A stretch of 64,000 nucleotides of DNA from Streptomyces sp. NBC_01549 (GCF_026339955.1 NZ_JAPEPW010000002.1:1860001-1924000); one strand, 5' to 3'. Shown: positions 25,243-33,502, numbered from the stretch's first letter. Numbers and translations are program-made. The notes: generated by a model from the letters alone, not told the origin.

Positions 25243-25270
25243 GTGTGTGCCGGTCGTCCCCCGGGTCCCG

Positions 25271-25393
25271 TCAGCCCTGTCGGGCCTTGAAACGCGGGTT
25301 CTTCTTGTTGACGACGAAGACCACGCCTCGTCGACGGACCACCTGAGCCCCCGGCTTGGACTTCAGTGAACGCAAGGACTTGCGCACCTTCAT
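25271..25393 (-). CDS. rpmJ: 50S ribosomal protein L36, cysteine-free paralogue
   Basis: A 40-residue L36: MKVRKSLRSLKSKPGAQVVR then VNKKNPRFKARQG. The zinc-binding Cys/His set of the usual 37-residue L36 is absent, so this is the C-minus form that can replace it when zinc is short. GAGGAGGA precedes the ATG. It follows the other C-minus ribosomal genes on the same strand. In Streptomyces such genes are usually under Zur control, but I see no clear Zur box here. Confidence 0.95.
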   Translation of the reverse strand: MKVRKSLRSLKSKPGAQVVRRRGVVFVVNKKNPRFKARQG

Positions 25394-25454
25394 GAATCTG
25401 TCCTCCTCGTGGGCGAATCCATTTGGTGATGTCGGTCCCACCCCATGCGTGCCA

Positions 25455-25494
25455 GAAACCCTGAACACTTAACCGCTTAAGTGTTCACGGTTTC
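25455..25494. promoter_or_regulatory. Large dyad between rpmE and rpmJ
   Basis: GAACACTTAA (25463-25472) pairs with TTAAGTGTTC (25477-25486) around CCGC. Outer arms GAAACC (25455-25460) and GGTTTC (25489-25494) extend it to 17 of 18 paired positions. It is AT-rich for this genome and lies 60 bp after rpmE and 62 bp before rpmJ. It could be an operator for rpmJ or a processing/termination hairpin. Confidence 0.6.
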
Positions 25495-25554
25495 CGAGGA
25501 GGGTGTCCCCAGCGGCGGATTCGCCAACAGCATCCCGCTGGGGACCGGCCCCCG

Positions 25555-25815
25555 TCAGTGCCGCGGCGAGGCCGTACGGCCGTAACGGCGCTCGAAGCGC
25601 TCCACACGGCCGGCGGTGTCCAGGACCCGCGAGGTCCCGGTGTAGAACGGATGGCTCGCGGACGAGATCTCGACGTCGACCAGCGGGTAGACACTCCCGT
25701 CCTCCCACTCGATCGTCTTCGACGAGTGGGCGGTCGATCGGGTCAGAAACGCGACGTCCGCGGCCCGGTCACGGAAGACGACGGGACGGGATTCGGGGTG
25801 GATGCGAGGCTTCAT
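25555..25815 (-). CDS. rpmE2: 50S ribosomal protein L31 type B (zinc-independent)
   Basis: An 86-residue type B L31: MKPRIHPESRPVVFRDRAAD, then HPFYTGTSRVLDTAGRVERF. It has no CXXC motif, so it is the zinc-free paralogue. It lies in a run with L33 and L36 paralogues, all on the minus strand. ATG 25815, with GGAGG upstream. Confidence 0.95.
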   Translation of the reverse strand: MKPRIHPESRPVVFRDRAADVAFLTRSTAHSSKTIEWEDGSVYPLVDVEISSASHPFYTGTSRVLDTAGRVERFERRYGRTASPRH

Positions 25816-25878
25816 GAGGTTTCCTCCCTTGTGACGGTCGACGGTCGTGATGCTCCGCCCGGTGGCGCCGGGCTCGGC

Positions 25879-26043
25879 TCAGCGCTCCTCCCGGAACGGG
25901 ACGTGCTCACCGACCACCGGGTCGTACTTACGCAGGACGAGTCGGTCGGGGTCGTTCGCGCGGTTCTTCCGCGTCACGTAGGTGACGCCGGTCCCGGCTG
26001 TCGACCTCAACGTGACGACGGGTCGCGCGCTGCTGCGTGCCAT
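25879..26043 (-). CDS. rpmG: 50S ribosomal protein L33, cysteine-free paralogue
   Basis: A 54-residue L33: MARSSARPVVTLRSTAGTGV, then TYVTRKNRANDPDRLVLRKY and a short tail. It lacks the CXXC pairs of the zinc-binding form. It is the first gene of the zinc-free ribosomal group (L33-L31-L36). GGAGGACCTC lies before ATG 26043. Confidence 0.9.
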   Translation of the reverse strand: MARSSARPVVTLRSTAGTGVTYVTRKNRANDPDRLVLRKYDPVVGEHVPFREER

Positions 26044-26185
26044 GAGGTCCTCCTTCCGCCCACATCACGCGATCTTGACTCGCGCATGTCAGCTACGTGT
26101 GCTGTAACAGCGGACATGGTCGGCGCATTCCCGCGGGTGAAAGGCAGGAGCACAGGGAGCCCGAGGCCGGAGGCGAAATGAAACA

Positions 26186-26217
26186 AGCCCCGCCTCCGGA
26201 ACACAGGAGGCGGGGCT
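26186..26217 (-). terminator. Terminator of the tRNA-Gly gene
   Basis: AGCCCCGCCTCC (26186-26197) pairs with 26206-26217 over 12 bp with an 8-nt loop. On the minus strand it is followed by TGTTTCATTTC. It starts one base after the encoded CCA end. Confidence 0.9.
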
Positions 26218-26218
26218 G

Positions 26219-26291
26219 TGGAGCGCCGGGCAGGCCTTGCACCTGCATCTCCCCGCAGGAAGCGGGGCGTCTTTCCTTGGACCACCAACGC
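26219..26291 (-). tRNA. tRNA-Gly(UCC) with encoded CCA and atypical T-loop
   Basis: The 73-nt gene folds as a full cloverleaf. The acceptor GCGTTGG pairs with CCGGCGC, with discriminator U and CCA encoded. The D-arm is GTC/GAC with A14 and GG; the anticodon arm CCCCG/CGGGG has loop CTTCCTG, giving anticodon UCC; the T-arm is GCAGG/CCTGC with loop TGCAAGG. G1-C72, C2-G71 and U73 are glycine identity elements. The T-loop reads G-U-G-C instead of G-T-Psi-C, and position 37 is U. A possible promoter, TATGAT (26334-26339), precedes it. It may be a cell-wall-dedicated glycine tRNA (see findings). Confidence 0.8.
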
Positions 26292-26620
26292 GAGGCCTAC
26301 CGCCGAGATGTTCCGGCGGGCTGCTCAAGATCAATCATAGCGCAGCCGGAGTGGTGCGTGACACCACCCGCCATGCCGCCTGCCCGGAAAGCCGCGGGCT
26401 ACCAGGTGACCGGCAGCGCGGCGACGCCGTACGCGTGGCGTGGATCTGCCGGGCCAGGTACTCGCCGAGCGCGACGCTCGACTCACGGTCCTGCTCGCAT
26501 GAGATCGGAGCGGACTGACAGCTACGGGTCACTTCACTGACGGGAACCTGACGTGACTCAGATCACGCGCACACCCTGCACCCCGACGTCGGCAGGCGAC
26601 AGTCCGGCGGCGAACGGACC

Positions 26621-27355
26621 TCAATCCTGCGCGGTGGGACGCACCACGATGTCACCCACGTCGACACCGTCCGGCTGCTCGACGGCGAAGGCGATGGCGC
26701 GGGCCACCGCGGCCGGCGGAATCGCGATGCTGTCCATCTTTTCGACGATCTGGACCTTCATCTCGGAATCCATACGGTCGGCGAAGTCCGTGCGGACGAA
26801 CCCCGGCGAGACGACGGTGACGCGCAGACCCTCGCCGGCCTCCTGGCGCAGGCCCTCGGAGATAGTACGGACGGCGTTCTTCGTACCGGCGTACACCGCT
26901 TGGAGCGGAACGACGCACAGTCCGGCGGTGGACACGATGTTGACGAAGTGCCCGAAGCCCTGTTCCCGGAAGAGCGGCAGGGCCTCGGCGATCCCGTACA
27001 GCACCCCTTTGAGGTTGACGTCGATCATCTCCTCCCAGTCCTCGACACGGAGGTCGTCCAGGGGAGAGATCAGACCGACTCCGGCGTTGCTGACGAGGAC
27101 GTCGAGCTTGCCGTAGCGCTGGCGCGCCAGTCGCACGAGCCCGGACAGATCCTCGCGGCGCGTCACGTCCGTACGGACCCAGGCGGCTTCACCGCCCGCC
27201 TTTTCGATACGGGCGGCCAGGGCCTCGAGACGCTCCGCACGGCGCGCGCCGAGAACGACGCGGGCGCCGCGCTCGGCGAGCAGGACCGCGGTCGCCTCAC
27301 CGATACCGCTGCCGGCACCCGTGATCGCCACTACCTTGCCTTCGATTCCAGACAT
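26621..27355 (-). CDS. SDR family NAD(P)-dependent oxidoreductase
   Basis: A 244-residue short-chain dehydrogenase. It has ITGAGSGIGEATAVLLAERG, VSNAGVGL, catalytic Ser in NIVSTAGL and YAGTK. It resembles the YdfG/3-hydroxy acid dehydrogenase group. It is divergent from a TetR gene with two strong palindromes between, so it is probably induced by a ligand of that repressor. ATG 27355. Confidence 0.9.
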   Translation of the reverse strand: MSGIEGKVVAITGAGSGIGEATAVLLAERGARVVLGARRAERLEALAARIEKAGGEAAWVRTDVTRREDLSGLVRLARQRYGKLDVLVSNAGVGLISPLDDLRVEDWEEMIDVNLKGVLYGIAEALPLFREQGFGHFVNIVSTAGLCVVPLQAVYAGTKNAVRTISEGLRQEAGEGLRVTVVSPGFVRTDFADRMDSEMKVQIVEKMDSIAIPPAAVARAIAFAVEQPDGVDVGDIVVRPTAQD

Positions 27356-27413
27356 GATCGACAGTCCTCTCGCAGCAGGAACCAGGGCGGGTCACACGCA
27401 TGCCCTAAAGTAG

Positions 27414-27463
27414 AAGTGGAGGAGCCTCCACTTCATGGACTCTAAGCGGAGGTCCCTCCACTT
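27414..27463. promoter_or_regulatory. Twin TetR operators between SDR and tetR
   Basis: AAGTGGAGGAGCCTCCACTT (27414-27433) has 9-bp perfect arms. AAGCGGAGGTCCCTCCACTT (27444-27463) repeats it with one arm mismatch. The centres are 30 bp apart. Confidence 0.85.
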
Positions 27464-27491
27464 AGCAATCGGACAGGGAGGAACGACGACG

Positions 27492-28082
27492 ATGGCCCGC
27501 GATGCAGGACGTCCACTCAGGGCGGACGCACAGCGCAACCGGGACAAGATCCTGGCCGCCGCGGTGCGTGTGTTCACCGAGGAGGGACTGGACGCGCACT
27601 TCGAACGCATCGCCAGGGAAGCGGGTGTGGGAACCGGCACCCTCTACCGCAACTTCCCGACCCGTGAGGCCCTGATCGAGGCCGCGTACCGCAACGAGGT
27701 GGCCCGGCTGTGCGAGGCCGTCCCCGGGCTCCTGGCGACCATGCCGCCCCGTGAGGCCCTGCGCGCCTGGACGCGTCGCTTCATCGACTACGCCACCGCC
27801 AAACTCGGCATGGCCGACGCCCTAAGGGCTGTCGTCGCCTCGGGAACCAACCCCTACGCCGAGAGCCACGAGCTGATTCAGGCCGCCCTCACCTCCCTCA
27901 TGAACGCCGGCACCGCCACCGGCGCGATCCGGACCGACATCAGCCCGACCGACATGTTCGCCGCCCTCGCCGGCATCGCCCTCACCTCGGCCCGCCCCGA
28001 ACAACGCGAGCAGGCGGAACGCCTCCTGGACCTCACCTTGGACGGATTGCGGCCGACAGCGCCCCAGGCACCCGACATCTGA
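27492..28082 (+). CDS. TetR/AcrR family repressor
   Basis: A 196-residue TetR protein. The N-terminus is MARDAGRPLRADAQRNRDKI and the HTH is FERIAREAGVGTGTLYRNFP. The ligand domain ends LTLDGLRPTAPQAPDI. ATG 27492 follows GGGAGG by 9 bases. The divergent SDR and paired palindromes make it the likely local repressor. Confidence 0.9.
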   Translation: MARDAGRPLRADAQRNRDKILAAAVRVFTEEGLDAHFERIAREAGVGTGTLYRNFPTREALIEAAYRNEVARLCEAVPGLLATMPPREALRAWTRRFIDYATAKLGMADALRAVVASGTNPYAESHELIQAALTSLMNAGTATGAIRTDISPTDMFAALAGIALTSARPEQREQAERLLDLTLDGLRPTAPQAPDI

Positions 28083-28218
28083 CGCCGACGCCCAGTCCCG
28101 GTGCGGCCAGCACCGGACAGGGTCGACCGGCGGAGGATCCAGCCGCATGGCGGGCAAGCCTGGAGACGATTCGTCATGGAAAACGGCGACGTCCATGCAC
28201 GTGACGGCGGGTGCGGGC

Positions 28219-28758
28219 CTACCCCCTGCGCCGCAGCGTCGCAGAGAGGTGGTGCTGCAACGGCTGCCCCATCGCCGCGAGGTCGTGGACGAACGTGAGC
28301 GTGTCGTCGATCAGTGAGTAGGTCCGGCGGGTGGCATTGACTTCCTTGGCCGTGGGCGTAAGGGCCACCTCGCGGGTGGAGAGCTCGACCGTGTCGTCGG
28401 CCGCACGGCCGACGGCGATCTCGGCGATGCCGGTGGGCTGGGTGATCAGCGCCTCCACCCGTCCTTCGGGCTGAAGCCGCCACCAGCCGCTCTCCCGAGC
28501 GGACGGGCGCAGTGGTGCGTCGTCGGCGTCCAGCAACCAGGCTCGGGCCTCGTAGCGAAGGAAGGGGCGGCCGTCGTGGCTGAAGGTGACCTCCTGCGCG
28601 TACGCGAAATCTCCGGGGAGCGTGGGATACCCGCCGTGGCCCCGCCCGTGCCAGGTACCCAGGAGTCCGATCACCGGTGCGAGAAGCGCGTGCGGGGCGG
28701 GCATCTCATCCGGTCGATGGACGTCGGGGTACGGATACTCCGGTGCGGGGTCGAACAT
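28219..28758 (-). CDS. Nitrobindin-like heme-binding beta-barrel protein (FABP/THAP4 family)
   Basis: A 179-residue protein of the nitrobindin/DUF1794 family. The signature LLGTWHGRGHGGYPT lies near residues 33-47, with WLLDADDAPLR and the distal QHHLSATLRRRG. Nitrobindins are ten-strand barrels that bind heme through a His near the C-terminus and react with nitric oxide or peroxynitrite. The likely heme His is in QPLQHHL. ATG 28758. No operon partner. Confidence 0.85.
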   Translation of the reverse strand: MFDPAPEYPYPDVHRPDEMPAPHALLAPVIGLLGTWHGRGHGGYPTLPGDFAYAQEVTFSHDGRPFLRYEARAWLLDADDAPLRPSARESGWWRLQPEGRVEALITQPTGIAEIAVGRAADDTVELSTREVALTPTAKEVNATRRTYSLIDDTLTFVHDLAAMGQPLQHHLSATLRRRG

Positions 28759-29152
28759 GGTGTGCGCTCCTGGGATCGAGGGCGGTGCCGGGTCGAAGCC
28801 TAGGGTGCCGATTCGCTCCCCGCGGCGCCCGTCGCCACCATCGATGACGGAGGTGACGCCGCTACCGGCGTGCTTCATCCCGGCTCCTGGCCTACGACGC
28901 TCAACTCGGCCTCGCGCCGCCTGCTACAGCCCTTCGGCTCAACCTGGGAGAGCCGACCCACCTGGGGATCTTCGGTTACTCAGGCGATTGAGGCAGTCCC
29001 AGCCGGCCGGGCCGACGGATGACGGCCCCGACCAACCAGGCCCGGGAACTTCGCATTTCCCTGCGGGCGCACCCAGACCGAAACGCTCCCCGACTACGAC
29101 CAGTGCGGCGGTGACGACGTGGACCGGCTGCCGCACCGAGACCCGTCTGCGC
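28759..29152. other. Intergenic region, no gene supported
   Basis: About 390 bases between the nitrobindin-like gene and the lipoprotein gene's stop. The plus frame near 28885 (LAYDAQLGLAPPATALRLNL) has a protein-like composition but no start or known family. It could be another gene scrap in a region rich in them. Confidence 0.4.
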
Positions 29153-29728
29153 TCAGCCCGTCGTGGTGGACTTCGCCCCGGAGGGAGTGACGGCGTACCA
29201 CATCCCGCCCTTGGCCTGGCCGTTCAGCTGTCCGGCCTGCGTGTCACCCACGTATCGGTACAGCGGCCAGCCACCAAGGGTGAGCTGCTTCTCGCCGTTC
29301 CGGTGGACCGTGCCGAGAAGGCTCTTCTCCACCCCCGTGGTCTGTACGGAGTCCTGCACTATGACGGGAATCCACGTCTTCGTGCACTCGCCGGCGCACG
29401 TCCACTTGGACGGGTTCGCCTGGTCCTTGTCGTAGCGGTAGAGGGTCATCCCTTTGTCGTCGGTCACCACGCTGCCCACGCCCTGGACCGCCCTGGCCAC
29501 CACCGTGGTGGTCGTGGCCGTGTCCCCGCTGCCGGCCGGTGCGGAGGTCACGGACTGCGGGGCGGTCGGTACGGGGGACGCGGAGTCCGACGCGGCCGTG
29601 GCGACCGGAACGGCGCTGCCGGGGCCCATACCGGTGGACGTGTTCTCCGTCGAGCCGCCGCATGCCGCCAGAAGGAACGCGGAGGCGAGCCCTGCGGCCG
29701 AGAGGAGGACGATGCGTCGCTGGATCAC
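29153..29728 (-). CDS. COG4315-type lipoprotein (secreted repeat family)
   Basis: A 191-residue lipoprotein. The signal peptide is MIQRRIVLLSAAGLASAFLL with lipobox LAAC. A Ser/Thr/Ala-rich linker follows, then two copies of a small repeat: VVTDDKGMTLYRYDKD...CTKTW and LGGWPLYRYVGDTQAGQLNG...WYAVTPSG. Members of this family are cell-surface proteins of unknown function, some linked to redox or metal stress. GTG 29728 follows AAGGGAAA. BlaI-type operator sequence lies about 20-45 bp upstream, so the neighbouring BlaI probably represses it. Confidence 0.9.
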   Translation of the reverse strand: MIQRRIVLLSAAGLASAFLLAACGGSTENTSTGMGPGSAVPVATAASDSASPVPTAPQSVTSAPAGSGDTATTTTVVARAVQGVGSVVTDDKGMTLYRYDKDQANPSKWTCAGECTKTWIPVIVQDSVQTTGVEKSLLGTVHRNGEKQLTLGGWPLYRYVGDTQAGQLNGQAKGGMWYAVTPSGAKSTTTG

Positions 29729-29748
29729 GGAGTTTCCCTTCGCCGGTC

Positions 29749-29774
29749 GTACTACTTACTCCCTTAGTACGTAG
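29749..29774. promoter_or_regulatory. BlaI-type operator upstream of the lipoprotein
   Basis: GTACTA (29749-29754) and TAGTAC (29765-29770) form a dyad with a 10-bp gap, and AGTACGTAG (29766-29774) is shared with the blaI promoter at 30346-30354. TACTA/TAGTA half sites are typical of the BlaI/MecI/CopY family. Confidence 0.6.
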
Positions 29775-29779
29775 GACAA

Positions 29780-29957
29780 CTCCCGTCCGCTCAGCGACCG
29801 GTGCCACATGGCGAAGCCTTGACCGTCGGCGGTGGAGAAGCCCCTGTCGGGCAGCGACCAGCAGCGGAAGCATCGGGACCGCCACGGCGCCGAGCTGCTC
29901 CGGAGCGAGGTCACGGACGGCCGCCGTGTAGCCGACCACGACGGGGACGGCGTTCAC
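29780..29957 (-). pseudogene. M56-type membrane peptidase remnant
   Basis: A GTG at 29957 overlaps the blaI stop (GTGA). The frame gives VNAVPVVVGYTAAVRDLAPE then QLGAVAVPMLPLLVAARQG, which resembles the first membrane segment of M56/BlaR1-type peptidases found after blaI genes. It ends after about 60 residues, whereas intact proteins have about 300. A large deletion joined it to the lipoprotein promoter. Confidence 0.55.
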
Positions 29958-30322
29958 TGCTTCGCCTGTCGTCCCACGTTCCGCAGAGCCCTGCGCAGAG
30001 CGGCCACTTCTTCCTCCGACATGTTCTCCACGAAGTGGAGCAGCGCGGCCGAGCGGTCCTTGCTCTCCCCCAGGCCGTCCTCCATGAGTGCGGCGGCGTA
30101 GGCCTCCCGGCTGCGGACCGGCGCGTACAGCCACGCGCGGCCCTGCTTGCCCCGCAGCAGCCAGCCCTTCGTGTAGAGGATGTTCGTGACGGTCATCACC
30201 GTGGTGTACGCGAGGGGGCGGGTCCTGTTGATGTCGTCGACGACCTCGCGCACGGTCGCCGGACGGTCCCACGTCCAGAGGCGATCCATGATCTCCGCCT
30301 CCAGGTCCCCCAGCCGCCGCAT
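29954..30322 (-). CDS. BlaI/MecI/CopY family repressor
   Basis: A 122-residue winged-helix repressor: MRRLGDLEAEIMDRLWTWDR, then VREVVDDINRTRPLAYTTVM and a dimerisation helix ending LRNVGRQAKQ. BlaI proteins are normally inactivated by cleavage by a partner M56 peptidase. Here that partner is only a remnant, so the repressor may be constitutive or respond to another protease. TACTA-type half sites lie upstream and before the lipoprotein. Confidence 0.9.
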   Translation of the reverse strand: MRRLGDLEAEIMDRLWTWDRPATVREVVDDINRTRPLAYTTVMTVTNILYTKGWLLRGKQGRAWLYAPVRSREAYAAALMEDGLGESKDRSAALLHFVENMSEEEVAALRRALRNVGRQAKQ

Positions 30323-30345
30323 GGCCCGACTCCCTCTCGCCGCCG

Positions 30346-30366
30346 AGTACGTAGCGCCATAGTAGA
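30346..30366. promoter_or_regulatory. BlaI-type operator upstream of blaI
   Basis: AGTACGTAG (30346-30354) followed by CGCCATAGTAG. It shares the 9-mer AGTACGTAG with the lipoprotein promoter and carries an inverted TACTA. It lies 24 bp before the blaI start. Confidence 0.55.
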
Positions 30367-30432
30367 CGGCTGATCTGTCGCGCTTCCGCGTGCGGAGGGA
30401 AAGATGCTCAGCTCAGGAGCTGTGCGACATGC

Positions 30433-30928
30433 TCAGTGCTCCTTAACGGCACGCAGCAATGTGATGCCGAGCCACGGGCCGCTGTACCAGTACTCGGGGC
30501 CGAGTCCGCGCGGTATCGCCCCTCGGGCGAGGGGATGTTGTGGATCGCCAGTGCGCTCGTCACGACGTCGAAGGAGCCGTCCGCGAACGGCAACGCGGTC
30601 ATGTCGGCCGTACGCACTTCCACCCGGTCGGCGACTCCTGCCGCGGCGGCGTTGGCGAGCGTGGCTTCGGGCCGGTTGCCGCTCTGATCCTTTCCGGACC
30701 ACAGGTCCACGCCCACGGCGCGTCCCGTCGGCAGCCGCCTGGCCGGGTGCCGGCAAGCAGTACCGTCCCCGCGGTCATCATCGCGTTCCGTCCCGGCCGC
30801 CACCGGCCGGCGGCCAGACAGCAGGCCGTGCCGGCGGCGCCGAGTACCGCTGGGAACGCTGGAGCGTCGACGCCGTATCGCGGCCGCCGGCGGTGCGGCA
30901 GGGGGGAGTCATCCCGGTTCATGGACAT
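30433..30928 (-). pseudogene. Class I SAM-dependent methyltransferase, broken into three frames
   Basis: Three frames together make one interrupted methyltransferase. The N-terminal frame has RRRPRYGVDAPAFPAVLGAA. The next has RLPTGRAVGVDLWSGKDQSG and ADRVEVRTADMTALPFADGS, covering the SAM-binding core. The third ends GPEYWYSGPWLGITLLRAVK. The central glycine-rich motif I and the region after HNIPSPEG are missing, so at least two deletions occurred. It cannot make an active enzyme. Confidence 0.75.
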
Positions 30929-30946
30929 ACGCGCAGTGTCACAAGC

Positions 30947-31387
30947 TCAACTGCCGGGCGTCTTGTAGGAATGTTCCCCCGTGGCCGTCGAGTCAGGTCT
31001 GAGCCACGGCGCAACCGCAGCGCGCTTGGGGTGGAGACCGATCCGGGCTCGGAACCGGGACCACAGTCGCTTACGACTCCAGCCGACCTCGGCTGCCAGC
31101 CGCTCGACCCGAACCCCTCCCAGGTTCGTCACCATCTGCCGCCACACGACGGCGACTTCGGGCTCGATCGCTCGGCCTGCCTCGTGTCGTCGGACAAGCG
31201 CCGCCTCCGCGATCGCGAACCGGTCGTCCCATGACCCGGCAGCGCGCTGTCGCTCTTGGGTTCGTGCGGCGTCGCGGCCCCAGAGGTCGTCGAAGGAGAC
31301 CACCATCCCGCCCAACTCCGAGGAGACGGCCAGCACCGCGTGCGCGACCACCGGCGACGGCCGCACCTGCGTTTCCACGGTCCTCAC
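30947..31387 (-). pseudogene. AraC-type regulator fragment
   Basis: The frame begins MRTVETQVRPSPVVAHAVLA and contains the first AraC helix-turn-helix (RVERLAAEVGWSRKRLWSRF). After IGLHPKRAA it changes to VAPWLRPDSTATGEHSYKTP, so the second HTH is lost by frameshift. The middle of the ligand domain is also short (146 aa against about 260-300). A degraded regulator. Confidence 0.65.
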
Positions 31388-31407
31388 CTCACCGTCGGCG
31401 GTGCGGT

Positions 31408-31782
31408 CTACTCAACGGAAACGGCCGGGATCTGCGGGCGTGCTGCCGGATCGCGGACTTCGTGGTCCCCTTCGGAGTCCCAGGCCGCCTGAACGGCCCG
31501 GTCGGTCTCCGACACCGTGCGCAGACGCGCCGCCTCCACCATCAGCCCGCCCATGTGCGAGGTGCGCAGGCAGTGCCTCCCGGCGGCCATCAACCAGACG
31601 GCCGAGACGGGAGTCAGCTGTACCTGCCCACCGACGGGTACGGCGCCCGGGAGAGTCGGCCAACACGGGTGGCTCGCCAGGCCCCCGGTGATCCGACCCC
31701 ACCGCGGATCGAGCACGGCCGTCCGCGAGGTACGAAAGGGAGCAGAAATCGTCCCGAAAGACGGAGAGGAAGGCGGGCTCAC
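31408..31782 (-). pseudogene. DUF5994-like fragment
   Basis: The frame carries VLDPRWGRITGGLASHPCWP and LPGAVPVGGQVQLT, as in the middle of DUF5994 proteins, and a tail MVEAARLRTVSETDRAVQAA. The N-terminal WWPRS segment and the RWDLLVVPP strand are missing or altered. It lies directly after an intact DUF5994 gene and looks like a decayed tandem copy. Confidence 0.5.
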
Positions 31783-31794
31783 GGGAATTGCGGT

Positions 31795-32217
31795 TCACAA
31801 CCCCACGCTGTCCTTCACGGCGGTGTCCACACTGTCCATGAGCCGCCCGGCCTCCGCCTCCGTGGCCGCGGGCGGTACCACCAGCAGGTCCCACCGACCT
31901 CGGCCGGGCGCCAGCAGGCAGACGGTGGGCGGGGTGTGTTGGGTGGTCGTCCGGCGCAGGCGTACCACCTGGTCCGCGACGAGCACCCGGCCCGGGAACG
32001 GAAACCATACTGCCCCGTCCACCAGGACACTGCTGACCTGCCCCCAGGCATGCGGCAGTCCGCCCAGCAGCCAGGGCAGTTCGGACGTCAGATCGGGCGA
32101 GCGGGGCCACCATGCGCCGTCGATGCGCCGGGGCATGTGGCCCTGTGCCGGCTGGGCCAACAGGCGCAGGCGGACGGCGGACAATGAGGAGAGCGGGGGC
32201 GGCGGGGCGAGTGTCAT
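31795..32217 (-). CDS. DUF5994 family protein
   Basis: A 140-residue protein with GAWWPRSPDLTSELPWLLGG and GRGRWDLLVVPPAATEAEAG, the two signatures of DUF5994. Function unknown; the family is restricted to actinobacteria. ATG 32217. It lies 33 bases after the desaturase stop on the same strand, so the two may be cotranscribed. Confidence 0.75.
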   Translation of the reverse strand: MTLAPPPPLSSLSAVRLRLLAQPAQGHMPRRIDGAWWPRSPDLTSELPWLLGGLPHAWGQVSSVLVDGAVWFPFPGRVLVADQVVRLRRTTTQHTPPTVCLLAPGRGRWDLLVVPPAATEAEAGRLMDSVDTAVKDSVGL

Positions 32218-32250
32218 GAGAACTCCTGTAGGGGACGCGGTCGATCCGGT

Positions 32251-33252
32251 TCACGCGCGACGGGCGGCGATATGGTCCGGGGTGGGCCAGCGCACGTCTC
32301 TGACCCAGCCGAGACGTTCGAAGAGGCGGATGACGGCGGCGGACGGGTCGACCTGGCCGCGGTCGACGCCGTGCCGGGCGCTGGTGGGGTCGGCGTGGTG
32401 GAGGTTGTGCCAGCTCTCGCCGAAGGAGAGCAGGGCCAGGGGCCACAGGTTGGTGGCGCGATCGTGGCGACGGGTGCGGAACGGGCGCTCACCGATCACA
32501 TGGCAGAGGGAGTTCACGCTCCAGGTGACGTGGTGGAGCAGGGCGATGCGGACAAGTCCCGCCCACAGCAGGGCGGCCAGGGCGGACACCCAGGTGCCGC
32601 CGATCAGCCGGCCCGCGACGAAGGGCAGGGCGAGGGTGAGCACACAAAGGGCCGGGAAGGCCCGGGACACGGTCCGGATGTCGCGGTCGGCGATGAGATC
32701 GGGAGCGTAACGCGCCGCGGACGTGGCGTCGTTGCGGAACAGCCAGCCGACGTGGGCGTCCACCAGACCCCGCAACTGGCCGCCTACGGACGTGCCGTAC
32801 CGGTACGGGGAGTGCGGATCGCCCGGCCGGTCGGTGAAGGCGTGGTGGCGGCGGTGAATGGCGACCCAGCCGATCACGTCACCCTGGAAACTCATCGACC
32901 CGGCCACCGCGAGCGCGATGCGCAGCGGCCGTACGGCCCGGTAGCTGCCGTGGGTCAGGCCCCGGTGGAAGCCGACCGTGACACCGAGGCCCGTGACCGT
33001 GTAGAGCACCGCGGCAAGCAGGACATCGACGGGATGGATCAGACGCCCCCACAGCAACCAGCAGGCCGGCACGAGTGCCAGGAACGGCAGGAAGACGATC
33101 AATGCCGTGATCGCTAGGGACAGCCGCTCGCTGCCGGTGCGCTCGGGGCCCGTTGCGTCGCGCGGGAAGGGTGTCCTCCCGTCGTACTCCGGGGGCGGCA
33201 GGGTGCTTTCCGGCGCGGCGGCGGACGGGGAATGGAGGGACTGGAAAGACAT
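32251..33252 (-). CDS. Acyl-CoA/fatty-acid desaturase (delta-9 type)
   Basis: A 333-residue membrane desaturase. The three His boxes are HRGLTH, HRRHH and HNLHH, holding the diiron site. Four membrane segments surround them (ITALIVFLPFLALVPACWLL, VDVLLAAVLYTVTGLGVTVG, and two after residue 215). It introduces a cis double bond into acyl chains for membrane fluidity. ATG 33252. It may share a transcript with DUF5994. Confidence 0.95.
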   Translation of the reverse strand: MSFQSLHSPSAAAPESTLPPPEYDGRTPFPRDATGPERTGSERLSLAITALIVFLPFLALVPACWLLWGRLIHPVDVLLAAVLYTVTGLGVTVGFHRGLTHGSYRAVRPLRIALAVAGSMSFQGDVIGWVAIHRRHHAFTDRPGDPHSPYRYGTSVGGQLRGLVDAHVGWLFRNDATSAARYAPDLIADRDIRTVSRAFPALCVLTLALPFVAGRLIGGTWVSALAALLWAGLVRIALLHHVTWSVNSLCHVIGERPFRTRRHDRATNLWPLALLSFGESWHNLHHADPTSARHGVDRGQVDPSAAVIRLFERLGWVRDVRWPTPDHIAARRA

Positions 33253-33502
33253 GGGTGGTCCTTGACCTCGGTGACGACAGTGCGGCCGGGGTCTCGAGCT
33301 GCGCCTCGTCGACGGTGGGTGGGTACGGCATCGGCGTGGTGGGTGCGATTGACGGGCGGTCTGCTGGAGTCGAGCCAGGAGTGGAGCGGACGCAAACAGC
33401 TGTCCTCGCCGCGTACTGCGCGTACTGGTCGCGGCGTGGTGGACAACGACGCCGCGAGCACCTGGAGGAGCAGCGGTGGCAGTGTCACTGACCGGCAGGC
33501 GC

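Noticed and set aside
25394..26185. Zur box for the zinc-free ribosomal genes
   Set aside because: I scanned both gaps by eye and found no convincing TGAAAAT-type palindrome. A weak site could be missed without a matrix search.
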